Source: Cyanoderma ruficeps (Eukaryota; Chordata; Aves; Passeriformes; Timaliidae). From it: 64,000 nucleotides of DNA. Below the pieces are notes generated by a model. It saw nothing but the letters and a program-made list of their open reading frames with translations. It was not told the DNA's origin and searched no databases. The stretch lies in contig VZDJ01000174.1 in assembly GCA_008694505.1 (NCBI GenBank), positions 7,086,601 to 7,150,600 on the forward strand, read 5' to 3'. A program made the position numbers and the translations under genes. Below are positions 27,001 through 41,662 of this stretch, piece by piece (position 1 is the first letter of the stretch; every line of letters begins with the position of its first letter).

Positions 27001-30000
27001 TTGCAGCTTTCCTTTCTGAATTAAAACTGTGAACAAAGATTCTTCTAAAGATTCCAGCTCGCTTTGGAAAATCTGCTCTCTTAACCTCATGGTTACAGGA
27101 CTGGGTCTGGCTTGCTTGAGAGAGGAATTTCTACCCTGGAGAATACAAACATCTGCAGCTAGTTTCCCACAGTTGTTGTGAACTTTATAGGCACTAATAT
27201 ATTATTACTAAGACAAGGATTAATTTATTTATCCTTCTTTTTCCAGGGTTAAATTTCATTATAGAATTTTGGAAGATCACCTTTGCCTCCCATTTAAATG
27301 AATAAATTTCTCCTCTTTCTGTAATGCGAAAAGGTGACTTTGGTTACCCCATGAATGCTATCAAGTTCAATTTAGATACCCTTAGTATGCTAGAAAACAA
27401 AATTAGATAATTCATCATCTAAATTAAATGAAACTCCATATTAGTGTGTAATATAACAAAATTCCTTTTCAAAATTTTCATAAAAAGTGATCAACTGCTG
27501 CATTTAATTTAATTGGGTGTGATGAATTCTTATGCATATTAGGCTGTAAAATTTTAAATTACATTTTTCAATAAAAGGTGTTCAGTTGTAGTTTTATTGT
27601 TATGTAAGTTCTTGAAACAATGCTGTTGTTAAAGTCTCACTTATTACATATGTCTCTGCAGCAGTGTGGTACTAGACCGTGTACACCTTGTTTTTCCATT
27701 CTTAGATGTCTGTTTGTAATGAGAATTATTAGGAACATAGTACTAGGAGCTGTCAGCAGGCTCTTGATAAGAAGATTATTATGTGTTAACTTTAAAGAGT
27801 TAGGGATGTATAATTCATGGCTACTTGGTGGATTTTGCAAATGTCCCCGTTGTACACAGTTGCTAATCGGAATGACATGATGGAAAACAGATCTTGGAAA
27901 TACTGTCATTGAGGTTTGTTGCAATCAAGAAACTGCTGTTTGAGTGCACCTTCTCTGTTTGATGTTCAGGAGGGAATTTTAGTCCTGTATTAAAAACACT
28001 AAACTGTCTGGGCTTCTTATAAATATTAATTTACCAAATGCACAGAAGTCTGTGACATTTCCTTCAGAAGAAAGGATTAGCTTTAATTTTGCTTGTATCA
28101 TAGCACAGCAGAGTGAATCACTGTACTTTGGCTTTTGTAGTTCTGTATTTCATACATTTTCCTTTAATATGTCATGTCTTTATCAACACAGTAACACAGT
28201 AGAGGAAATAGGTGCACCTGGTTTGGCAGAGTTAGTTCAGCCATTGTTTCTTTAATAAATGATTTACTTCACTGGTAGCATGTAATGACTTGAGTGACAT
28301 TTTATAGGCTGTTGTACATTTTCAGTCCTGACATTTTAAAAAGCCACAGTTCTTATCTGTGACATGTCTGTGTACTGATGCATGGGCTCTTTACTACCTT
28401 TGTAATATTTATATAAAATTTATTGGCAGTAACTGCTATTACCCAGCGCATCTCTTTTGAAAGGTCTCTTTCCCTCTGTATCTCTCCACGTTGACTGAGC
28501 TGTTCAGAGGGGGTTTGGAACTTTCTGGGCATTTTGCCACTGCTTCTGTCCGAACTTTGTCTGCATTTGTATCAGCTGCTTTAGTTAGTGGTTGCTCGCT
28601 TGATGTTAACATGCTGATTTACACTATAATTAAGAATGAGTAGGAGTTTCTAAGGGAACTCAGAGCTCCTAAGTAACACAAAAATAATGCTGTTTTAAAT
28701 AATTTTCTAGAGATAATTGAGTGTAAATATTAAAATATCAAACAGCTTGAAGTCCACCTCTTCTGATGGAAAGCTTTGTAATGAGTGTGCAGGGTGGCTG
28801 CTGTTCATTATGTTTGTATCACATCTTTAAGAGGAAAAACCTCACTTCCCATGACTGTTTCATATGTTTTGGTGCAAGTTGTGACAGAGCATATACCCAC
28901 ACACTGAGTTGTGTAATGTAGCTACCTCATGTTTGCCATCTGATACCTTACATAAAAGCAGAACTGCGCTGTCAGTCAGAATACCCTACATTGCTTTGTG
29001 AAATAAAATAGCAGTTCAGCAAATGGAGATGTAAGGTGAAGGAAGAGAATTCTTTCTTTTCACCTCCTTGTCTCTTGGTTAAGTAAATCACAGCAGATAC
29101 AAAATAGACTTTGGAGAGCTCTATTCAGCTCTGCCCAAACTTCTGGTGATTTATTTGTGACAGAGCTCTTGCCAAGGAAAACATACAATTGGAGGGTATC
29201 AGCTTCTTGCAATCAATAAAAACAGAACATGGACAGACAAATTAATCTGGGAGTAAGTGAGCTCTTTTCTACTGGTGTCTTTTCCTTTGGGGTAGCTGTT
29301 GGCAAGTGAAGTTGTGCTGCAATCCACTGCTGTAAGCAACAGAAACATTCGTTCCTTGTGGCTGCTTTGAGGTTGTAAGTGTGCAGTGAGGGCTGGAGCC
29401 ATGAGTCTGCAGGTAATTTTTCTGCTGCCAAATAAATTACATCATCAGAATTCCTTATTAGTTATTTAAATGCCAGAAATGCCAGAGAGAAGGTCATCTG
29501 GGTGACAGAGCCAAAGATGAAGGCTTTCCATTCATACCCTGGGCAAGATTTTGCAATGTGTGCTTACAGTAGTATTGCAGCTGAATTGAAAAGCACTCTG
29601 CTTGTGCATCCACACCATGTTTTTGTCTCGTTTATTTTGGACTACACTGCTTGCTTGCCTCACACTTGGCAGTGTTAATGTCACCAGTTTGTGTGCAGAG
29701 GCGAGGGATCCACTCTGTGCCCCAGAAGGTGTTCCAGCCGTGGTTTGTGTCACCCTGGCTCTGTCACTGACTCAGACGGGCACAGTGTGAGCCAAGGGCC
29801 AGGCAGTCCAGTGGAGCTGCCCAGGCTGGACCTGGCTGGAGGCTGCTCCTCACACTGACAGAAAGCAAATGTTGGCAAGAGCTTGGGTGGATGCTCAGAA
29901 GCCTTTTGAGTAGGAGACCAAGAAAGTGTGAGGATTGGATTACCAGCACAGGTCAGGCATAGCTGATGACACAAAATAAGACATTGGGGGAAAAGGAATG

Positions 30001-32378
30001 GTAGAGCAGGTTGCTACTGTACTTCCATCATGCTGTTTGTGTAAAAGTACTCATCTGTTGGCAGTGCACACATTTGCAATGATGCAGAATCAAAATTTGT
30101 CCCTAAGTCTTCCTGTAGTCCAATAAGCTGCTCACATTCTCACCATGTTAGAAAAGCTTTAATACCTAATTATGTTCACTGGAGTAAGACAAGAATGAAG
30201 TGTGGTGGGGATGCAATTGTGGAACTTGCTGACTGGCAAGAAGTGCTTTGCTGATAGATGCTTTACTTTCTCAGACATTTTTGCAGTGTCAGTGCCTTGA
30301 TGTTCTGTTAAGTTCTTTGTTCTGAAAATATTTATCTTAATTAGTTATTATAGCTAGAGACTAATTGTCTGATTTCTTTTTTTTAGTCATTTGTTGGCGA
30401 GCAAACATAAAACCACTCAGTCTTTAACAGTGCAACTGGGGTAATTAGTTACAAGTGAGAGATAACAGGCAGTCTGAAAAGGCATTACAGGTTGTTTTCC
30501 ACCTTTCCCATTTGAGAGCTGTAAGATACTTGATTAAAATCAGCAATAGAAGTATATCACTGGAATGAAACACAGGTGTTTTATTAAATGTAATGCCATC
30601 CACGCTGGGTTTTCCTCCTCTCCCCTGCAGCACAGCTTGTGTTATCAAATGGGCAGCATCCAAGGGCTGGAAAGGGGATTTGCAGGATAGGCATGAGCCT
30701 CAGCAAGCTGCAGGCTTCCCAGGGCTTGGGGCTGAACTCTGGGCTGGCATCAGCCGATATAAACCAGCACTGGGATTCCTGCTGGCGGTTGGACTGCGCC
30801 CATGTGAACACAGCATTGTCTGATCCAGGTGTTTGCCATAACCCACACAGCACTTCAGGGACTGTCACTGGCCTGACAAATACCCTGCTCAAAGAGGAAA
30901 ATGAAACACAGATTGGTGTTAAAAAGATAAGGATTTTTTTCTTGGTAATAAACGCTAAATTTCAGGCTATATAGGTGTGATTATCACTAGAAGACCACCA
31001 GTAATAGTGTGGGTGTATATAACAGCACTGATATTTTATATACATACTTTTGAGATCTTGTAAAGTAGGCAAATGCACTTTATTACCAGGTTATGTGATA
31101 AAAAAAGATTCAACATCCCACAGCTGTACATGGATGCTATAGTGGGGCTGGGTCTTACCCAGACATCCCGAGCCTTAGGCAGCTTGTCTTCTTGATTCTG
31201 AATCAACAACAAAAATAGAGGTGAAAAAGGAGGGAAGAAAAACCAAGGGAAGTATTTTTTCCAGTAGTTTTTGTCTGTTCCAGGTGACACTAAATGTAAA
31301 ACATTATTTATTTCTGGCTTAAGAAAATAAATGCAATTAGCTTACTTAGAGGAGGTAAGTCATATTCTTATGAGACAAAAGCTAAAAGAAATTAGGCTTC
31401 AAAGAAACTCTCGTTACATCAAGATGCATCAAGAGATGCAGAGTTTTCTTTTAGCACCTCTGTGCTTACAGTGAGTCTGCAGGATTGGAGTGTTTTTCCT
31501 TACTTACCACTCAGATGTTTATTTGGCCACCTTGTGCTGTCCAGGCAAAGGAGGAGCAGTGAGGAAGGGCCAAGTGATGGAGCCATGTGTTAATGAAGGG
31601 CAGGGACATGTCTGGTTTTTGGGTAAACTTTACCTGAGTGAAACCAGCGAGGGTGATTGCAGGAATCAGCTGCTTGAAGTGTTCTTGCTCTCAGAAAGAG
31701 AGTAGGAAAGTGGGAAGCCAAGACAAAGGATCCTGCTGGTTAACTTTGGGAAATTGCTAGGATAAGAAATGCTGTAATGGGAATGCTGCATTAAGCTGTA
31801 ACAAAAAATGAGATTTTGAAAAACACTTGAGTTCTTTCTGGTGAATTTCCTGCCCTAATTTCTCTTATTTCCTGCTGTTAGAAGAAAAAATGTCAGATGG
31901 GATGAGGTGTATCTGTGGAACCACAGTTGATATTTTTAGAGCCACTAGATGGCATTTAGACCTGGATGACTGAAAATACTCTGGTGTGTGCTTATGAGGA
32001 AAACATTTTTTGCTTTTAAATCTAGGAATTAATGGGGAATTAAATATATATTGGATTAAATTTTAAGTTTGAGAATGTGTGATTTATGCACATATGAGTG
32101 GCACTGGGACAGAAATCAGGAGGATCTTTTAATGGAGTTCACTTTCCATACTCCAGTTCTATGGGATTTCCTTGGGATTTCAGGTGATGGTGGAATAGAT
32201 ACCAGAGCTAATGCTTTTTTGTAAACCAGCATGATTGGGGAAGGGAACTGAGGAGAGAGACAAATAAAAGACTTCCACAGTATTATGTAAATGTTAACAG
32301 TTATTCAAAAATAATCCCTCTTCCTACTTCCCCCAGATGGAATAAAAATCTTTGTTATTTTCTTTGTTTCTCTTACAG

Positions 32379-32445
32379 AGTTATTATCGAACCAAGGGAG
32401 AATTTCCATCTTAAAAGCCACTACAAGAGAGAAAGATTATAAAAG
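32379..32445 (+). other. Candidate 67-nt exon (possible ARVCF 5'-UTR or cassette exon)
   Basis: A good acceptor (TTTCTTTGTTTCTCTTACAG) and a donor (AAAAG followed by GTACTG) bracket 67 nt. One frame is open throughout, reading approximately ELLSNQGRISILKATTREK when started at the last acceptor bases. The other two frames stop, one early and one near the 3' end. No ATG is present, so as an ARVCF upstream exon it would be leader only. This rests on splice-site shape alone. Confidence 0.25.
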
Positions 32446-34841
32446 GTACTGTGTTTCTGCAGCTGAATCTCTTGAGTGTCTTGTTACTATTTCATTATGT
32501 GTGTTCTTGAATCACTCTTCTTTTACTGAATTGTCTTTACACCTCAGAAATTCCTTTGTTTGCATGCTACTGAAGGCCAGCTAAAATTTGTTTAACATAG
32601 CGGTGGAATGGTTGAGGAGCACAAAGAAGGGAATACCCCTATGATATCTGTTAAAACTGGAACTAGGACAGGACCCTCTGTCATTGTGTCCAGAGCAGAG
32701 GCAGGGGTAAAATGCAAGTGAGGAAAACAGGGATGATGGTTTTCTCTTTTGTGCCTCCTGTGATCCATCTCTCCCTTTTCCTATTACCATGGAAATACTC
32801 ATTTAGCTTCATTCTACTCCTCACAGAGCAGGGGATGTCTCTCAACTGTGGGACTTCTTCCTACAGGCAGTAAGAGTCAGGCTCTCAGGATGTCTTTTCC
32901 TCTCTCCATGCCCTCCCTGCCAGCTGTATCTCAGTCTTTATGGAATCAAAAGCCAATCCTCTGGTCACTTAGAGGATGACCATAACCATTTTCAGCTGCT
33001 CTGAATCCCTCTCAATACTTTGGTGTGTCTGTTTTAAATCTAGGGACTTGAAAGTGAATAATGGGATTAAATATTGAAGTACTCTTGTTTATTTTTCTCA
33101 AATATTGCTCCCTTCTGTGTACAGCTTTATTTTTCTCAGTGTAGGTGGATTATAGTTTTAGCCAAGCATTCCTCGAAAATAATCCTCTGAATAGCACCAT
33201 ATCATGTTACTGATTTTTATACAGTTTTTTCCATTTTCATTTGATTGTTTTTAGATTAAACATCCTTTTTTATATGTCAAACCAAAAAGTTTTATTGAAA
33301 ATACAGAGCCCATTTAAATTTCCAAAGCTGTTTGTAGGAAAGATTCTCAGCAGAGTTTACATTGTATTTGCTGTCTGAATTGTTTGGGACTTGCCTCTGT
33401 TCCTTTCATAGTTTTAATGAAACAAGTTAAAAGTGTTTATTATAGCTGAAATGTATTCCTATTTATACAGTGCAGGATTTTAGTTTTAATATAATACAGG
33501 GAATTTGCTTTAAACATTTGAAGTGGTTAGAAAGTTAAAGCAAAATTGTTATTTTTTCCCCTCAGCAGTTATCAGCAGGATGGTTATTAAAAAGGGATGT
33601 TTGAATAGAAAGTTGTTTCTTGGAGCAGATCTTCAGTGATTTGGAAGAAATATTTCTGCTTCCAAATAACTGTAATTAGGCACTAGTGATAAGTTTGTTC
33701 CTGGAAATAGGAAATATTCTTGATGGGGGATATAAACTACAAAAAGCATTAAGATTTAGTCAAAGATAAAAATGTAGGATAGGCTTGGAAGGGGTGAGAT
33801 CAGTCTAATTACAGCTCTCTAGAAGAAAATGACTTCTGCAAAAGATAATTGGTACTGACCCCCTAAATCCATTATTTTTCCCCAATTCCTGCTGAGTTTC
33901 AGGTCTGGATCAGCCTCAGTATAGAAGATGTAATTTAAATGTGGTAGTTGACCAGTTGAAATGGAGGTTTATAGGCAGGTCAGATTCAGAACAGGTTTTC
34001 CATGCAGGGAAGGAGGGATGTGGAGAAGGGGGGATCCCTGGAGGTGCGGGGTGGTGTTGGAGTGTTGCCAGCCCAAGGCTGTGGTGACCTGTGCCGGGCT
34101 CTCACCGCCTGCAGAGCAGCCCGGACACCGCGGCCCAGGGCTCTGCTGCCACCCAAACGCTTCCATTTCGATACAGCCACGCACCAGCGAATAAAAAGCT
34201 CTTGTAATAAAGATACAAATCTTAGTCTTGCAGATTGCTGCTTGCAGTTCTGCTCAGTGTGTGGCTGTGACACCTGGCAGTGTCAGCACAGCGCTGCGTT
34301 TCTGCTGCGTGCGAGGGAAGATCTGAGCGAGTAAAGGACTAATCAATGGGGTTACTATGGCATCTTGATGTGAACCAGGCACGTCCTGAATATAATTCTC
34401 TGAGGGCTTCTTTGCCTGTCAATTTAACCCCACAGAAGCCAAGATGCTTGGCTAATAGAAGAGGAAATGCTTCTCAGGGATTTCTGCCTTGAAAATTCAG
34501 CAACACCTCACACCTGGAAAGGGGAGTTGAGCTGCCAGTTCTTGTGGCAATGCTTCCAACCAGGCACCACCTCTGGAGCAGCACCTTTTTATAGTGTATA
34601 ACAAAGACTGCTCTGTTGAGAGATGTTACATGCTAAAATCCATCATATGGAATGATTACTTTCTCTAAGACTTTCATTAAAATGTATCTGTTTTTCCCGT
34701 CTTTATGTTTATGCATGAACTGAATGATTATTCAAGACAGCAGATGAGTTAAATACTTTTATTTTGCTCAGAAATTATTTATTAGTTCTCAAATGCATGT
34801 TTGCCTTGTAATACTAAAAAGCTGTGGTGTTAATCAGCACA

Positions 34842-34914
34842 AACTTGGATTGCATCCTAAACTTACAAGGGTAAAATGAACTTGGATTGCATTTTAAATT
34901 TACAGATGCTGAAA
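34842..34914 (+). repeat. 37-bp imperfect tandem duplication
   Basis: AACTTGGATTGCATCCTAAA and AACTTGGATTGCATTTTAAA lie 37 bp apart and both continue into a CTTACA/TTTACA end. Confidence 0.85.
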
Positions 34915-35930
34915 CAGTGAAGGGTGTGCTCTGCACATGCCATTGCAGAAAGCAGATCAACAGTTTTGGTCTAAACAGAGTAGATTTACTTAGTGCCTCA
35001 GGCTTCCAAACGTAGCTTGGTGAAAAAAAATCCTGGATTTAGAATGACACAGATGTTACTGGAGAGAATTAAAGCTAGTGGGCCTTATTCCGTTTCTTTT
35101 GTCTTTGTATTGCTTTAATCTCTCCTTTGATACTGTTCCTGGTTTAAAGCAACATAAGATGGAAATCTGATTGTTTTTAATGAGAGAGGTTGAAATATGG
35201 GAGAATAATGCAGTAAGATTGGTTGGTAAGCAGCTAATGAAATTATTTTGATTTAGTGGCTTGAAGAATTAAACGTGAGCACTAACATTATGTTCTTTCC
35301 TGTTTATGCTGATGTTTTCAGTTCCCTGGTGAAGCAATGGAGCAGCCACACAATCCACTAGGTGTGGCTGTGTGAGGTAAACAAGACCCATGTTCTGGAA
35401 AACAGCTGAAGGCTTTTGGTTTTGTTTTTTTTCCTGAAAGCAGGTGAAAGCCACGGGGAAGAGGCTTGCTCTGAACACTTCAGACCTGTGATATTTTTCC
35501 TAGCAGTGCCAGTTTATTTATTAGTATAAAATGCTATGGAAGATACTAAATATTTGATTCAGATGGGTTAAAGAATCTGTTTCTATTTGATGCACTTATT
35601 TGCATTAATCTTAAAAGCAGTAATTGGAAATGCCCTCATAAACCCTGAGACCGGAGCCCTAGAATTAAAAAGCATTTGTTATTACCCAGGAATGTAGCTG
35701 TGCAGTTTTATTGGCCTTTCTTCTACTGTAATCTATGGATCTCATTTAGCTGCATGCAGCCCTGTTCTTCTGAAACATAAAAGGAAGGAAATCTCTCAAT
35801 AGCCTGAAAGCAAATTATCTCTCTGTGTTAATCTACATGTAAAACATCCAAACCCACTTCTTTAAAGGAAAATAGTTTTACTGATAAGCAGAGCTAGACT
35901 GTATTCTTTGGATACTAGAATTAAGTGGAC

Positions 35931-35945
35931 TTTTTTTTTTTTTTT
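35931..35945 (+). repeat. Poly(T)15 tract
   Basis: Fifteen consecutive T. The nearby sequence shows no gene-derived insert or target-site duplication that I can identify, so a retroposon call is not supported. Similar runs are poly(A) 26220-26232 and poly(A) near 11788. Confidence 0.9.
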
Positions 35946-38900
35946 GGTGTCTGCAGAGTGCTATTTATAGCATCAATTAACTCCTCATGGTTGGGATCAG
36001 TCATTTGACACATCTGTTGCTGAGCTTAAACACTCACTGTTCTGTGGGGTCAGAGTTGGATTTTTTTCCTCTCAAAATGTGTAGTGAAAGGACAATTTTC
36101 TACCTAATAGCTCTGAGTTTGAATATGCTGCCTAAACACGCTGCCTGACGCCTTCCGGGGGCATTTGCAATGGGTGAAGCTGTTGGGCTGCCTGACTGCA
36201 GAGCTGACCTCAGCTTTGTTGCTTGCCATTTTGTTATTTATCTGCTCCATGATAGCACAATAGTGTCTTTTATGAAAGAGTTATTATGAGCTTCTGCAGG
36301 ATTTTCCAACCTTGCTGTAATGTTTCAGTTACTCTGTTTCACCCGTGACAAACTGGCCTGGCTTTGGGAGATGCTGCCGGCCCACTGACTCTTGTTCTGT
36401 GTTCTGTGGAGATTTAATCCTCAGAAATACAGGGCTGTTCTCAGCTGTAGTTCCCCACACAGAGCCAGTTTCTGTCAAATTCCTAGCTGTAGCCTTTCTC
36501 TTAAAATGGAGGCCCTTTTGCCAAAATTCTAAACACCTAAGAGACAAGAAAAATGAGGATTCTTGTATACTGTTAAGCGAAATCTTCTAAGTGTTCTGTG
36601 GAAGTAACTGCATGAGGTTGTAACAGTGTGTTTATGTGTTTGGCTTATTTGCAGCCAGACTGGATTGCATATTATTGAAGTCAAGCTTTAAAATATGTGG
36701 GAAAGAAGGACAGACTGGAGTTATGAACTGTGCTGCTTTTGATCTTTATCTTTTTCTCTTTCTCATTGAAATAGCCTGTTCTGAGAACAGATGTATTGAT
36801 TTTGGGTGGCTCTGCTTGGAAGGGTGCCTCTGCAGTAAGGAAGTAATTTCTGTTGAAAATGTTACAGCCTCTGTGGTTAATTGAAGGCCTGATGCTATTT
36901 AACAGTCACAGAGGCTGTTGGAGGGGTTTTCCTTTGCTGCTTGGAAGATATTTTTCCAGTGAAATGGTCGTGGTGGGATTGTCTATTGTCTGTTTCTGCT
37001 GGGAGTGATCAGTGACTGAAGGGTCTGTTGATGTGGGTGAGGATCAGATCAGGGTCAGAGGAAGTGGGGGACATGGAGCTGCTGCCAAAAGCAGCTGTGA
37101 GAATACTTGGAAGCCTGGGTATCCACAACTCAGAAAGGGACCACAAAGTGCTGCAATCCATTTTTAAGCAGAGCTCCTTATTGATTTCAGTGGGGGAGAC
37201 CTTTGTAAAATCGATGGCACGCAGCAGCTTTAGTATGCAAGGACATGTGTTCTGGGGTGTTAAAGTGATCGGCCTATGAACTAATCAAGCTGGTAGCAAT
37301 CATGTCTGGCAAGTTCCAAGGCAGAAGAAAAGGTGTCAGAGGCTTGAGATGCAGCAAATTGACTATTCATATTCCAAGAGAGATTGCAAAGTTTGATCTT
37401 TTTCATTCTAGTTTTGACTTTCAAGTTGCATTTTATTTCTATAGGAAAACAAGAACTATAAAGGGAAATACAAAAAGTTTTTGGCAATAGGTAAACATGG
37501 GCCTGATTATTATAAGGTATAGTGTTAAACAAATAGAATTGCCGAAACAATCAAAATATTCTGATTTTTGCCATGAGAAACCATCTCTGCCTTGTTCAGT
37601 CTTTCGGTATCTGCAAGATTTTTACAAAAATTATTCCACCTGGACACTCCTTTAGAGATATTTGGGGAGTGTTTGTTTACACAGAGAATTTACAGTGCAC
37701 AGTGTGAATTTATAGACTATCACATACCCCATTAAACCTTAGTGTGGACACTTAGTAGGTGTGAAGTAATATGCTGCCATTTTGCTGTGCTGTTTTATGC
37801 TTAATTAACACAAACACTGATCTCTGAAAGAAGTGTGACATAATGAGTGCTATGATGGAGGAGTTCAGCTTATTCAGCGTAGACAAGTCCTTAGGTCCCA
37901 GAGAGCAAGAGCTCTGCTTCAGAAAGCTGTTCTTTGCTGTTCTGGTCTATAAATGACAAATTTTAGGAAGAAATTGATTTTTTTTTTAAACATTGGGTAA
38001 AAGTAACCATAGGCTAAGGCATTTACTTTAGAAATTGCCCTTGTAAAAATACTTCAATTTGAACTTTAGAGCATTAAACTGAATTATTTATGCTATTATA
38101 TATATGCAGTTGTGAAAAAGACATTCTGTATTTCCATAATTTATTTTCCTTTCCATTTGGAAGAAGATTGTAGCAGTTGAAATTTACCTTACTGGGGAGA
38201 GAGAGCTCCAGTATAATTAAAGCTGTGTAGACATACTGTATCAGCAAGCCCTGAAAACACTGCATGGAATTTTGGAAGGAAAACCTGAAAAAGTCTAGTA
38301 GCAAAGTGCTGAAGGGAGGAATCTTTATCAAAGTGAAACTCTGAAAAGAACACTGGTGCCATTTAAACATGCAGTGATTAATATATAGAGATTTAATTGG
38401 GTATAAGAAAATTCTGGGGTTTTTTTTTCTGAGAACTGTATCTTTTCTGAGGTACTACAGTATGATTTCAGTGCTTTTAACTAAAAGGTTAATTAAATGA
38501 TTTCTTTTTAAATGGACTGGGAACCATTTTGGTAAGATTGGAGATTCTGTGGTTCTATTGACTAGAGCCAGTTCTGTAGTCAGTTAAGTGTTGGAACTGT
38601 ATTGCCTTACAAGCATCTGTTTGGATGCTTTTGTTGATGTTGCTTAACCAGTTCATACTATGATATTCTTCAAATTTATTTGCAGGATTTATTTATGTAT
38701 TTATACAGAATTATTCCTTCTGGATGGTCAGATGAAATTTCCTACTAATGTAAAAGCTCAAATATTGCACAGTGACATTTTTTCCTGCAATAATGGAAGT
38801 GGTGAACTGCAGCATTCATTGCAATATCCTTAAGATGCAAAGTTCCTTCTCAAGGAGTTCTCCTGTTACCATTTCCTCTGCCCTTGTTCATTCCACAGTT

Positions 38901-39181
38901 TAAACCTTGTTTCACAGACTGCCTCTGTCCTAAGGAACACAAAAACTCTGACCAGCTTTTTTGTTGTTTCTTTTGACACCAGCACAATGGGTCTGTCTGT
39001 GCCCACCAGAGAACTATATTGAAATAGCTTTCTTTGTGAATTCCTCATTGCTATTCATTGGTGGAGGTTGTCACGTAAGGGTCAAATTAGAACTCAGTCA
39101 ACCACAGCAGCCAGAGGACCCAGGCTAAGGATAGATTTCAGCATAAGGTCTGAGAAGCAGTTTACTTGGAATGTGTTACAT

Positions 39182-39187
<6 letters not shown>

Positions 39188-39246
<59 letters not shown>
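39188..39246. repeat. (TA)29 microsatellite
   Basis: Fifty-nine bases of uninterrupted alternating TA. The tract is likely length-polymorphic and prone to cruciform or slippage. It creates artificial YIYIY-type open frames that are not genes. Confidence 0.98.
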
Positions 39247-39249
<3 letters not shown>

Positions 39250-41662
39250 CAAGGTGTTACTCTTTTATCTCTAGAAACCCAATTATGTTTAATTTACACT
39301 CTCTGGTCATTTACTTGAGAATTAGTCTTTCTCTCATTCTGCCTCCTGACTTTCATCTTTGGGCATATCTATACACACTTTTGTTACAGCTATATAAGTT
39401 TTGAGCATAGAATTTACTTCTGTTAGTTTAAAAAAAAGATTTCTGGCATGATGGTTCTCTGCCCTTTGAGTTTGGATCCATGCAAAGAAAAGGTCGTATT
39501 TCTGGTAATTTGGCTGAAAAACAAGAAATTGTGTTTATGCTGGCTTCAGGAAGGCAGACAGTACCTGGTCAAGCAAAAAATCTGCCAGGGCAACATTCCT
39601 CTCTGAGAATGTTCCAAAATATTTGAACCAGCAGTGTGAGTTTGTACTGGCTCTGCATTTTGTGCCATGTGGTTGCAGCATTTTTGATGTGGTAGCAGCT
39701 CAAGACTGGCAGTGCTGCCTCACAGACTCGTGCCTTCACCAAATGGGTTCTGTTCTGTACATTCTCCAGCAAAAATAGGGACTAAATTGGCAGCTGCTGA
39801 CCCAGAGAAGTTTCAGTGATAAATGTTTTAAGACAAAATAAATCAGGGATTTTCTGAGCTACACAGATGACCTGATATCCCAAAAGCTTCTTTTGCTTTG
39901 GTTTCATACAGGATCAGATAGGTGCACATATAGACAGGGAGAACAAGCTGTTGTGCTGTGTGCATCTTTTAGAAATGAATGTTCCCTCTCTAACAGGGAT
40001 CTGTGAAATGATGTTGAGCCGTTTGGGGCTCGTACATCTGGCGGGGGCCTAAAGTTGTGTACCTAAATAACAGCTCTCATTTCTGAGAGCATCATGTTGA
40101 GTTTCTGTGTCTTAAATTGCCTGGCTACGATATCCAGCTTTGCAACATTCCATCATCCTCCTTCCAGTCTAGAGTTTTCCCTGACTTAGGACATTAACAG
40201 TAAATCTCACATGAACATGCAAGTATTGATCACTGATAACAAATTAGATTAATCAGGATGGGTTTTTTTTTTCTTGGGAGTCTCAGGATTGTCTTCTCTG
40301 AATATTATTTCTTTTAGTACAAGTTAGGAGGAAAACAGTGTAATAAATAATTTCTGCAACACAGTGAGAAGAACCTTGGAGCTGACTTTGTATAGAAGAG
40401 TCTGTAATACTTTATTAACTAACTCTGTCTCTCTTTCCTCTCTCTTGTAGCTGATTCTTCTTGAGGCTGCTCTCCTACTTTGTCTGTCCTGTTCTAGTCT
40501 TATTGGGTGATGTCCCAGCAGCTCTAACTCAGACTTCAGTACCTCACTAGGTGTGTATGGCTGTTTTCTCTGCATGCTTTCTGTCGCATGGGGGGCAACT
40601 GTCATGTTACGCTGCTCATCTCTTGTGGCACTTGAGGCTGGGAATGTCATTAGCATGTGTTAGGCTTCAGTTCCATAGATTGTTTAAGCCCCATTTTTGC
40701 TTTTATTCTGCTGGTTTTCTTCCCTGGAGAAGCACAAAGCTGCTGTTTCCATGCACACTCACAGGCCTTCATGTTTGCTCCTGCAGCTGCTGAGCAGCTC
40801 TGTGAACGAGCTTCTTGATGCTCATAGAAACATCTCTTGCCAGCAGGACTGAGGGACTTGTCTTGCTAGAACAGTGGTGGGGCAGCTGAGTTCAGCATGC
40901 AGACTGTGGGATGAGAGAACTCCCTGAGAGCCTCTTCCTGTGCAGCTGAGAGAAGCCTCTCAGAAATGTCCTGTGGCTGGCGGGTGGACACGGCGCTCTC
41001 CAAACACAGGTCGCTCACAGACCCCGTCTCCTTAGGAACGCACAGGACTTTGAAGTGCAGGGGATTTGAGGTCCTCCATGACTGTTAGGATTTAGGTGCC
41101 CAAATCTCACAGAACTTGACCCCTCTTAATCTGAAGGGCTCTTAAAAACTCTTGACTACCAGCTACATCCCGAAATAGCAAAATTAGCATGCAGAGTTGA
41201 CTCAAGTTTTTTGTGGAGCATCAAGGGACCCTTGGAGTCTTGGCAGTGTTTCCAAGAGTCTCAGACTTGGGCGTGAGCTGGGGTATTAGCAATGAGCAGG
41301 ACCCCTCTTTTGGCCCTTTGCACTGTGGTGATTTTCATCCTCAGTGAGCACTCAGGTTGTACTGACTTAGAAGGGGCCTTTTGATGCATTAGTTGAACAG
41401 TCAGAATAAACACCTCTTACTTTGCTGGAACTCTGGTGCAACATTAATGTATTTAGAGTCACGTAGGCAGGAGAGAGATTTGCTGCTGTCAGCGTAGCCT
41501 TTGATACTCTGTAGGCAACTGTTTGCTGTGTTTAGAAGTGCAGCCTGAGGAATAATTTTTACCTGGCTGCTCTGGGTCTAATATTTTCATTTATTGATAC
41601 CCTTTTCAATGCACTTTAATTTATTTACAAATGGTAGCAAATTGCAAGTGGCAGCCTGAGTA

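Larger units (their letters stand above)
12220..32370. other. No gene seen; AT-rich flank or intron
   Basis: About 20 kb of unique-looking AT-rich DNA with scattered simple repeats. The longest open frame (144 codons, 16052-16486) has no motif I recognise. The sequence may be 5'-UTR intron of ARVCF or intergenic, and nothing in it decides between these. Confidence 0.6.

Noticed and set aside
31322..31354. GAG|GTAAGT perfect donor
   Set aside because: No credible acceptor at a reasonable distance upstream and no ATG first-exon context, so it is probably a cryptic site.
38540..38570. Possible third CR1 tail (GATTCTGTGGTTCTATTGAC)
   Set aside because: The terminal repeats are suggestive, but the upstream CCTTCCAA block expected in CR1 is not recognisable.
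39171..39404. Open frame with long YIYIYI run
   Set aside because: Direct translation of the (TA)29 microsatellite.
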